From: Rudaea sp.
GTDB lineage: Bacteria > Pseudomonadota > Gammaproteobacteria > Xanthomonadales > Rhodanobacteraceae
Length of the DNA: 6,912 nucleotides
NCBI GenBank assembly: GCA_025934455.1
Contig: JAICYA010000104.1
Span: 1-6,912 of the forward strand
Direction: 5' to 3'
The notes under the pieces were generated by a model, which did not search any database, was not told the DNA's origin, and saw nothing but the letters and a program-made list of their open reading frames with translations. The position numbers and the translations under genes were made by a program. Each line of letters begins with the position of its first letter. Position 1 is the first letter of the stretch. This document shows, in pieces, positions 1-5,332 of the stretch.

Positions 1-1245
1 GGCGTCATCGGTTCCGGCATCTTCTTGACGCCCGCGGCGATCGCGCGGCAGACCGGCTCCAGCGCCGAGCAACTGATCGCCTGGGGAATCGGTGGCGGGC
101 TCGCGTTGATCGGCGCGCTTTGCTATGGCGAACTCGGCGCGCGCAGGCCCTTGGCCGGCGGTGGATACGTCAATCTGCGCGAAGCGTTCGGGCTGATCGT
201 CGCGTTCCTGTATGGCTGGAACATGCTGGCGGTGAATTATTCCGGCAGCCTGGCCGCGGTCGCCACGGTGTTCGTCAACTATGCCGCAGCCGCATGCGGT
301 TACACACTGGGAAATCCGGCGCCTTACGCGGTCGGCGCAATCGTGTTCCTGGCCGGCATCAACTGGTTCGGCATCCGCGCGGGCTCGTTCGTGCAGAACC
401 TGCTCACGATATTGAAGATCGCCGCGCTCGCCGCGTTGATCGTGATCGGCCTGGTGCGCGGCGCGCCCGCAACGACCGCGCCAACGCCTGCATTGAATCC
501 GATCGCACTCGGTGGCGTGCTGCTGCCGGTACTGTTCTCCTACGGCGGCTGGGCGTATGCCAACAACATTGCCGGCGAGATCCGCGAACCGCAACGCAAT
601 ATCCCGCGCGCGCTGATCTTCGGCATGTTGCTGGTGGCGACGTGCTATCTGCTGGCGAATGTGGCGTATCTGGTCGTGCTCGGTCACGCCGGATTGGCGC
701 TGAGCAAGGCGCCGGCGGCCGACCTGATGCGGCACGCCTTCGGCGAAGCCGGCGCCCGTGCGATCGCGGTGGGCATCGCGATTTCCACGCTCGGCTTCTG
801 CAATATTTCGCTGATCGGCGCGGCGCGCGTGTTCCAGGCGATGGGCGCGGATGGCGTGTTCTTCCGCGTAGCCGGCAAACTGCACCCGCGCTGGCGCACG
901 CCCAACATCGCGCTGCTGATGATCGCCGGCTGGGCGATCGTGCTGGCGCTGACCGGAACTTTCGACCAGCTGCTGAATTATTCGACCACCGGCGACTGGC
1001 TCGGCTACGCGGCAGTGGTGGCGACGCTGTTCTGGTATCGCAGCGCGCGACGGGAGGAAAGCGTTGCGTTTCGCGTGCCGCTGTTTCCACTGCTGCCGGC
1101 AGTGTTCCTGATCGCGGTGGCGTGGGTGCTCGCGGCGACGATCTGGAAAAGTCCCTGGGATGCGGGCATGGGCGCGCTGATCACGATTGGCGGGCTGCCG
1201 ATTTATTTCGTTTGGCGGTATTGGTTGGGACGGCGCGAAACCTGA
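1..1245 (+). CDS. APC-superfamily amino-acid permease (5' end outside window)
   Basis: Probable inner-membrane secondary transporter for an amino acid or polyamine, member of the APC superfamily. The frame is open from base 1 and the first visible residues read GVIGSGIF, the unwound TM1 substrate-binding motif of this family, so probably only the first 10-25 residues lie to the left. The 414 visible residues form repeated hydrophobic segments consistent with the rest of a 12-helix protein. The segment SYGGW followed by ANNIAGEIREPQRNIPRA (from visible residue 180) is the conserved TM6-loop region of LAT/SteT/AdiC-like carriers, and a charged loop (GKLHPRWRTPN) precedes a later helix. A TTG at 25 is not the true start because it falls inside TM1. 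The stop is TGA at 1243-1245, directly abutting a palindromic repeat. Substrate cannot be read from sequence. Family assignment is firm; it is probably not cotranscribed with the oxidoreductase genes downstream, because a palindrome and a candidate promoter intervene. Confidence 0.93.
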   Translation, partial: GVIGSGIFLTPAAIARQTGSSAEQLIAWGIGGGLALIGALCYGELGARRPLAGGGYVNLREAFGLIVAFLYGWNMLAVNYSGSLAAVATVFVNYAAAACGYTLGNPAPYAVGAIVFLAGINWFGIRAGSFVQNLLTILKIAALAALIVIGLVRGAPATTAPTPALNPIALGGVLLPVLFSYGGWAYANNIAGEIREPQRNIPRALIFGMLLVATCYLLANVAYLVVLGHAGLALSKAPAADLMRHAFGEAGARAIAVGIAISTLGFCNISLIGAARVFQAMGADGVFFRVAGKLHPRWRTPNIALLMIAGWAIVLALTGTFDQLLNYSTTGDWLGYAAVVATLFWYRSARREESVAFRVPLFPLLPAVFLIAVAWVLAATIWKSPWDAGMGALITIGGLPIYFVWRYWLGRRET

Positions 1246-1302
1246 TCGCGCGCAGGCGCGCTCCTACAGAAGCGGTTGTCGAAGTAGCGCGCCTGTGCGC
1301 GA
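1246..1302. repeat. REP-like imperfect palindrome, possible transcription terminator
   Basis: The left arm, TCGCGCGCAGGCGCGCT followed by CCTAC (1246-1267), pairs with the right arm GTAGCGCGCCTGTGCGCGA (1284-1302). The 17-base cores match at 16 positions once the right arm is reverse-complemented, and the outer GTA/TAC ends also pair after a two-base bulge. The loop is about 16 bases. The left arm read on the other strand (GTAGGAGCGCGCCTGCGCGCGA) resembles the short REP-type repeats scattered between genes in Xanthomonadales and pseudomonads; this is from memory, not a search. It starts immediately after the permease stop codon and could end its transcript, although no T-run follows. Confidence 0.7.
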
Positions 1303-1330
1303 CAAATAGCGCGACGTCAATGGCAGCGAA

Positions 1331-1342
1331 TACAATCGCCCG
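1331..1342 (+). promoter_or_regulatory. Candidate -10 box giving a leaderless mRNA for the Fe-S subunit gene
   Basis: TACAAT at 1331-1336 matches the sigma-70 -10 consensus TATAAT at five of six bases. It is followed by six bases and then the ATG at 1343, so transcription would begin at or next to the A of the start codon. No Shine-Dalgarno-like sequence precedes this ATG, which fits leaderless translation. No good -35 is seen at 16-18 bases upstream (the bases around 1307-1314 are GC-rich), so the promoter call is tentative. Confidence 0.4.
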
Positions 1343-1864
1343 ATGGCCCGCCTTCCGCTCACCGAACCCGGCATCACACCGGAGCCGATCCGCTCCGGCA
1401 TCGATGTCCTCGTCAACAACGAAGCCTATCGCCATACCGGCGATCCCGCGATGCCGCTGCTGTGGTATCTGCGCGACGTGCTGCGCCTCACCGGCTGCAA
1501 GTACGGCTGCGACGATGTCAGTTGCGGCGCGTGCAGCGTGCGGGTGGACGACAAACTTGCGCGCGCCTGCGAGTTGCCCATGCACGAGCTCGCCGGCAAG
1601 CGGATCACGACCGTGGAAGGGCTGGCGCAAGCCGACGGCAGCCTGCATCCGCTGCAGCAGGCGTGGGTGGATGAAGATGCGATCCTCTGTGGCTATTGCC
1701 AGCCGGGCATGCTGATGGCCGCGGCCGATCTGCTCGCGCGCAAGCCCAATCCCAATGACGCCGACATCGATGGCATCAAGAATCTCTGCCGCTGCGGCAG
1801 CTATCCGCGCGTGCGTCGCGCGATCCAGCGCGCGGCCGCGGCGATGAAGGACAGCCGCAAGTGA
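1343..1864 (+). CDS. (2Fe-2S)-binding small subunit of IorA-like molybdenum hydroxylase
   Basis: Electron-transfer subunit of a xanthine dehydrogenase-family enzyme, passing electrons from the molybdenum cofactor of the partner encoded next door. The 173 residues have the two expected halves. A plant-ferredoxin-type cluster uses Cys56, Cys61, Cys64 and Cys76 (GCDDVSCGAC region). An all-helical domain binds the second cluster through Cys116 and Cys119 (CGYCQPGM) and Cys149 and Cys151 (CRCG). Cys52 is an extra cysteine just before the first cluster. Length is slightly above the usual 150-165 because of about 20 additional N-terminal residues. There is no signal peptide; in this family the small subunit is thought to be exported folded with its Tat-bearing partner. 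The ATG at 1343 is the only ATG in frame after the upstream in-frame TAG at 1307, and it lacks a Shine-Dalgarno sequence. The end overlaps the next gene by four bases. Family is certain; substrate is unknown. Confidence 0.95.
   Translation: MARLPLTEPGITPEPIRSGIDVLVNNEAYRHTGDPAMPLLWYLRDVLRLTGCKYGCDDVSCGACSVRVDDKLARACELPMHELAGKRITTVEGLAQADGSLHPLQQAWVDEDAILCGYCQPGMLMAAADLLARKPNPNDADIDGIKNLCRCGSYPRVRRAIQRAAAAMKDSRK
1847..1851 (+). promoter_or_regulatory. Ribosome binding site supporting a GTG start for the large subunit
   Basis: AAGGA lies nine bases before the GTG at 1861, inside the last codons of the small-subunit gene. It supports GTG as the start, as does the Tat motif that begins only eight residues later. 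The GTGA overlap (start 1861-1863, stop 1862-1864) implies translational coupling of the two subunits. Confidence 0.65.
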
Positions 1865-4113
1865 GCCGTGCAGCCAACGCCGGCCGTCGGCGTTTCCTGA
1901 AAGTGCTGGGCGCCGCATCCGGCGCATTGATCGTCGGCGTGCCGGTTGCCGCGCTGGCGGACACGCCGGAGGCGCTGCTCGGCGATGTCGTGCTGCAACT
2001 GAACCCTTATGTTCGCATCGAGCCGGACGGCAACATCGTGATCGGTGCGCGCGATCCGGAAGTCGGCCAGGGCATCCGCACCGCCGAAGCGCGCATCATC
2101 GCCGAGGAGATGGACGCCGACTGGCCGGGTGTGCGCGTGCTGCCGATGGCACTCGGCGTCGAGAACGACGGAAGCGGCGCGCCGCGCTGGATCCTTGGCC
2201 ATCAGGAAGCGCGCGGCAGCACCAGTGTCCCGGCGGCATGGAGCGATCTGCGCGCAGTCGGCGCCACCGCGCGCATGATGTTGCTGCAGGCCGCGGCGCA
2301 GCAGTGGAATTTGGATGTGCGCAGTTTGCGCACGAATTTGAGCAAAGTGATTGCGCCGGATGGACGCACCTTCGGCTATGGCGAGCTCGCAACGGCTGCG
2401 GCGGCTCTGCCGCCGCCTGCCGAGCAACCATCCTTGAAATCCGCGGATGCATTCCGGCTGGTTGGCCAGGATGCAGGCGATGCGGATGCGCGCGACATCG
2501 TCACCGGCCGCGAGCCTTACGCCATTGACCAATGGTTCGGCGGCGCGCTGACGGCCGTGATTGCACGCTGTCCGTATCCCGACGGTTCGCTGCGCAAACT
2601 CGACGATGCGGATGCGCGCGCGCTGAAGGGCGTCGAAAAAATCCTGACGATCCCGAAGCCCGATCCCGCGCTGCCGCTCGGCACGCGCCCACTCGTCGCA
2701 GGCGTGGCGGTGCTGGCAGACGACACCTGGACGGCTCTGCGCGCACGCGATCTGCTGCACATCGAATGGCAGCGCGGTCAGCAAGTCGCGCCAGGCGACG
2801 AAGCGCTCGCAGCACAAGCCGACACGCTGTTCGATGGCGCGCCGACCACGCCGGTGCGCGACGATGGCGATTACGAGCACGCGCGCAAGCTCGCCCATCG
2901 AGCAGTGGCCGCGCGCTATCAGATCGCGACCGTCGCCCACGCGGAACTGGAGCCGCCGAATTGCCTGGCGCGCCTGAGCGCGGATCGCGCGGAAATCATC
3001 GCCCCCGTGCAGAGCCCGCGCGGCGCGCTGGAAGTGGTGCAGCGCTTGACGGGTTTGCAACCGGCACAAATCGAAATCTCGCTTCCGCGTTCCGGAGGCG
3101 GCTTCGGGCGGCGGCTGGACAACGACCACATTGCCGAAGCGGTGCTGCTGGCGAAAGCGGCCAAGAAGCCGATCAAATTGCTGTGGACGCAGGCCGACGC
3201 GTTCGCACACGATCCGTATCGTCCCTTCGCGGTCATTGATCTGGAAGCCGCGCTCGATCGCAAGAACAAGATCACCGCGTGGCGCCAACGGGTAGCGAGC
3301 ACCTCGCGGCTTGCGAGGCGCGGCGAATCGAAAAATCGCCTGTGGTTATCGGAAGTGCACCCGGACGATCCGCCGGCTGGGCTGATCGCGAATCTGCAAC
3401 TGGATTGGTACGCGTTGGATTCCGTGCTGCCGCGCGGCAACTGGCGAGCGGGTTCGCACGGCGTCAATGCATTCGCGGTGCAGGTATTCCTGGACGAGAT
3501 CGCGCACACGACAAAAAAGGACGGCTTGCAGCTGCGGCTGGATTTGCTGGGCGAACCGCGGCAACTTCCTTATCGCGGCCACGGCGGCCCGGTGCTGGAT
3601 ACGGGTCGCCTCGCCGACGTGTTGAAACTCGCCGCCGATGCGATCGGCTGGTCGAAGAAGCGCAACGACGGTCACGGGCTGGGCCTCGCCTTCCACTTCA
3701 CGTACGGCGGCTACGTCGCGCACGCACTGGAAGTCTCGATGGAAGGTTCGAAGCTGATGATGCACCGCTGCGTGGTGGCAGCCGACCTGGGCCGCGTGGT
3801 GAATCCGCTGGGCGCGCGCGCGTCATTGGTCGGCGCGACGCTGGACGGGCTTTCCACTGCGCTCGGTCTCGCGATCACGATGAAGGACGGTCGTGTCGTG
3901 CAGAAGGGTTTCAAGGATTACCCGCTCGCGGCGATGGCGCAGCTGCCGCACGACGTGGAGGTGATCCTGGTGCCGTCGCAGGAAATGCCGACCGGCGCCT
4001 ACGAAATGGGGTTGCCGGGTGCCGCGCCGGCATTGGCCAATGCGATCTTCGCGGCGACCACGGTACGCGTGCGGCAATTGCCGATCATGCCGGAGCTGAT
4101 GCGGTTGTTGTAA
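1861..4113 (+). CDS. Tat-exported molybdopterin-binding large subunit, IorB-like oxidoreductase
   Basis: Catalytic subunit of a periplasmic molybdenum hydroxylase or aldehyde oxidase in the isoquinoline 1-oxidoreductase beta-subunit group. It would hydroxylate an N-heterocycle or oxidise an aldehyde at a molybdopterin centre. The 750 residues match the usual length of 700-770. The N-terminus carries a twin-arginine signal (RRRFLK, residues 9-14, then a hydrophobic stretch) with likely cleavage after Ala33. Cofactor-binding landmarks are EVGQGI (67-72), GSTSV (119-123), SGGGFGRR (411-418), DPYRP (451-455), LPRGNWRAGSHGVNAF (523-538) and ADLGRVVNP (641-649). Near the C-terminus, GAYEMGLPG (712-720) aligns with the usual GxGEPGxPP, so Glu715 is the probable catalytic glutamate. 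The group-typical GTGGS motif reads ARGS here and PGxPP is altered, so the protein is somewhat divergent. No cytochrome, third subunit or XdhC-type maturation factor is present nearby. Family and export are well supported; substrate is not known. Confidence 0.93.
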   Translation: MSRAANAGRRRFLKVLGAASGALIVGVPVAALADTPEALLGDVVLQLNPYVRIEPDGNIVIGARDPEVGQGIRTAEARIIAEEMDADWPGVRVLPMALGVENDGSGAPRWILGHQEARGSTSVPAAWSDLRAVGATARMMLLQAAAQQWNLDVRSLRTNLSKVIAPDGRTFGYGELATAAAALPPPAEQPSLKSADAFRLVGQDAGDADARDIVTGREPYAIDQWFGGALTAVIARCPYPDGSLRKLDDADARALKGVEKILTIPKPDPALPLGTRPLVAGVAVLADDTWTALRARDLLHIEWQRGQQVAPGDEALAAQADTLFDGAPTTPVRDDGDYEHARKLAHRAVAARYQIATVAHAELEPPNCLARLSADRAEIIAPVQSPRGALEVVQRLTGLQPAQIEISLPRSGGGFGRRLDNDHIAEAVLLAKAAKKPIKLLWTQADAFAHDPYRPFAVIDLEAALDRKNKITAWRQRVASTSRLARRGESKNRLWLSEVHPDDPPAGLIANLQLDWYALDSVLPRGNWRAGSHGVNAFAVQVFLDEIAHTTKKDGLQLRLDLLGEPRQLPYRGHGGPVLDTGRLADVLKLAADAIGWSKKRNDGHGLGLAFHFTYGGYVAHALEVSMEGSKLMMHRCVVAADLGRVVNPLGARASLVGATLDGLSTALGLAITMKDGRVVQKGFKDYPLAAMAQLPHDVEVILVPSQEMPTGAYEMGLPGAAPALANAIFAATTVRVRQLPIMPELMRLL

Positions 4114-4132
4114 TTTGGCGCCACACTGTTCC

Positions 4133-4169
4133 CTTCTCCCGTTTGCGGGAGAAGATGGCGCGCAGCGCC
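4133..4169. repeat. Two-hairpin intergenic repeat, likely bidirectional terminator
   Basis: A perfect 9-bp stem (CTTCTCCCG at 4133-4141, CGGGAGAAG at 4146-4154) closes a TTTG loop. Two bases later a second hairpin, GGCGC-GCA-GCGCC (4157-4169), follows, and then GGATGAGGAGA. The module, a GGGAGAAG hairpin followed by a GGCGC/GCGCC hairpin and GGATGAGG, resembles a dispersed intergenic repeat I recall from Xanthomonadales genomes. It begins 19 bases after the oxidoreductase stop and ends 38 bases before the stop of the convergent gene. It is therefore well placed to end transcription from both sides, although neither side has a clear T-run. Confidence 0.7.
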
Positions 4170-4207
4170 GGATGAGGAGAACACTTGCGAGCCGGTTGCT
4201 GACGCGC

Positions 4208-5092
4208 TTAACGGTGGTCGGCATCCCCCGGCTTCGGCGCGGTGCTCGCCTTGGCCGGAAAGCCCGCGGTCGAAGGCGCCGCAGGCACCGACACCTTCTT
4301 GCCCGTCAGCGATACCGGCGGCGGCAGCGACAGGCGGATATCGTTGTCGTTCTTCGGCGGCGGTGGTGGCGGCAGCGGGCCGCAACCGGCCGCGATCAGC
4401 AGTGGCGAAATTGCGCACTTGATCTTGAGCCCACCCGGCAGGCGGATCGTTTTCTCCGCCGTGGTCGCGTCGACCGCCCGGCGAAACGCCTTGTGGCCCA
4501 GGCTCTCCTTGTCCGGCGCCCAGTCCTTGTTGAAGCGCGTGGATTGATACGGCAGCGGCGTGGAGTGGTTCATCAACGACGGTTCCTGCGGCTGCACCGT
4601 TTTGTAATCAGGCGTGACGCTCGATGGCGGCGGCAATAGCACCTGGCCGTTGCGGCCATACACATGCAGCGCGGCTGGCGGCGGCCCGATGGTTGCAGTC
4701 ATGGCGTGCGCACGATGCGGCTCGATATGCGTCAGCGGGCGCGGTCGCGCGAGTGGTGGTGGCGGCTCGATCTGCGGCACTGCCGGCGAAACGGAAGTTT
4801 GCGGAGGCTCGAAGAAGGTCACCTGGATCGCGTTTTCGCGTTCGTCGGGCGACGGCACCACGAAGTGCGGGCGCATCTCCTGCCGCAACAGCACGACCAG
4901 CGCAATTTGAAACAGGATTGCGAACAGCAGTGCCAAGCCCAGCCGCAGCCGGTCGCGCGGCGGACGGCGACCGCGGATCTCGCGCAGCAGCGCATGCCCG
5001 AAACGGTCGAACGGCGCATCCGGATCGCGCCCGGGTTCGGGCGTCCAGACGTGGGGTGCCGCCGGAATGTCGCGTTCGGGAAGCGCGGGCAT
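4208..5092 (-). CDS. Uncharacterised TonB-like single-span membrane protein, proline-rich
   Basis: I do not recognise a named family. The 294 residues show an Arg-rich N-terminal cytoplasmic segment of about 50 residues, one transmembrane helix (about 51-69) and a long proline-rich remainder predicted to lie in the periplasm. Just after the helix, IQVTFFEPP (89-97) followed by Pro-rich runs (PPPP at 110-113) resembles the start of TonB-type energy transducers. The helix lacks the His that TonB uses to couple to ExbBD, and there is no recognisable TonB C-terminal fold. A more ordered-looking block (199-238) contains LPGG and Cys226 and Cys237, which could form a disulfide; a six-proline run (241-246) follows. 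The start is well fixed: upstream of this ATG an in-frame TGA (5114-5116) is reached with no other initiator between. No strong Shine-Dalgarno is visible. Its role, perhaps envelope anchoring or scaffolding, is a guess. Confidence 0.75.
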   Translation of the reverse strand: MPALPERDIPAAPHVWTPEPGRDPDAPFDRFGHALLREIRGRRPPRDRLRLGLALLFAILFQIALVVLLRQEMRPHFVVPSPDERENAIQVTFFEPPQTSVSPAVPQIEPPPPLARPRPLTHIEPHRAHAMTATIGPPPAALHVYGRNGQVLLPPPSSVTPDYKTVQPQEPSLMNHSTPLPYQSTRFNKDWAPDKESLGHKAFRRAVDATTAEKTIRLPGGLKIKCAISPLLIAAGCGPLPPPPPPKNDNDIRLSLPPPVSLTGKKVSVPAAPSTAGFPAKASTAPKPGDADHR

Positions 5093-5120
5093 GAGGCTCG
5101 GGAAAGTATTTGATCAGTCT

Positions 5121-5318
5121 CTACCTGCAGCGGACTTCGATCACCACGGCCACGTAGCTGTCCCCCGACTCGAGGGGCGGAAGAGCGTCGTCGGAGTGCA
5201 AGTCAGCCGCGGCGGCAGTTTAGGCGGGCGGCGTTAAGACCGCATTGGCGCGGGCGAGTTCCGCACGGCCCTTGACCGCACGGGCTTGCAGGCGCAAGGT
5301 CGCCGGACTGCTGCTCAT
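5121..5318 (-). other. Interrupted coding-like minus-strand stretch, possible decayed or divided small gene
   Basis: Reading from an ATG at 5318 on the minus strand, 32 sense codons run to a TAA (5220-5222). In the same frame another 32 codons then run to TAG (5121-5123). By hand count the second half has about 84% G/C at third positions, 72% at first and 50% at second, the order expected of a GC-rich gene; the first half is weaker (about 78, 69 and 66%). The second half ends in GDSYVAVVIEVRCR, which looks protein-like. Against a working gene: there is no Shine-Dalgarno before 5318, the ATG sits against the ribosome binding site of the divergent GTPase gene, and the second half has only a TTG as a possible own start. 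It could be a degraded gene, two tiny ORFs, a leader RNA, or chance in GC-rich DNA. A small hairpin, CTTGC-AGGC-GCAAG, lies at 5285-5298. Confidence 0.2.
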
Positions 5319-5322
5319 CTAC

Positions 5323-5327
5323 GGAGG
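5323..5327 (+). promoter_or_regulatory. Strong Shine-Dalgarno fixing the EF-G-like start
   Basis: GGAGG ends five bases before the ATG at 5333. A second ATG at 5329 is out of frame and only one base from the GGAGG, too close to be used. The spacing therefore selects 5333, which opens the frame with MAWTTENIRNVALAGHAGAG. Confidence 0.85.
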
Positions 5328-5332
5328 GATGT

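Noticed and set aside
120..1715. Long open frame on the + strand across the permease and the Fe-S subunit gene
   Set aside because: It is out of frame with two clearly recognised genes, Arg-rich without family motifs, and crosses the palindromic repeat; it is a shadow of GC-rich coding DNA.
1801..3288. 495-codon open frame on the minus strand opposite the large subunit
   Set aside because: The + strand frame has Tat, GGGFGRR and other family motifs across the same bases, whereas the minus frame is low-complexity Arg/Ala/His text with no recognisable domain.
4208..5092. Annotating the minus-strand gene as tonB
   Set aside because: Only the general N-terminal architecture is shared; the helix histidine and the C-terminal domain that define TonB are absent.
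5103..5108. TACTTT on the minus strand as a -10 box for the TonB-like gene
   Set aside because: It fits TANNNT, but no -35 match is found at 16-18 bases and the evidence is too thin to call.
5091..5237. 48-codon + strand ORF beginning MRLGKVFDQS
   Set aside because: Third-position G/C is only about 65% by hand count, lower than neighbouring genes; there is no Shine-Dalgarno, and its ATG overlaps the start codon of the minus-strand gene. It is less gene-like than the minus-strand reading of the same bases.
5272..5300. TTGACC as a -35 element for the GTPase gene
   Set aside because: At 17 bases downstream the hexamer is CAAGGT, a poor -10, so no promoter can be supported.
5121..5320. Possible 6S RNA, tmRNA, RNase P RNA or riboswitch in the divergent region
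   Set aside because: No match to remembered conserved cores of these RNAs on either strand; only short local hairpins are seen.
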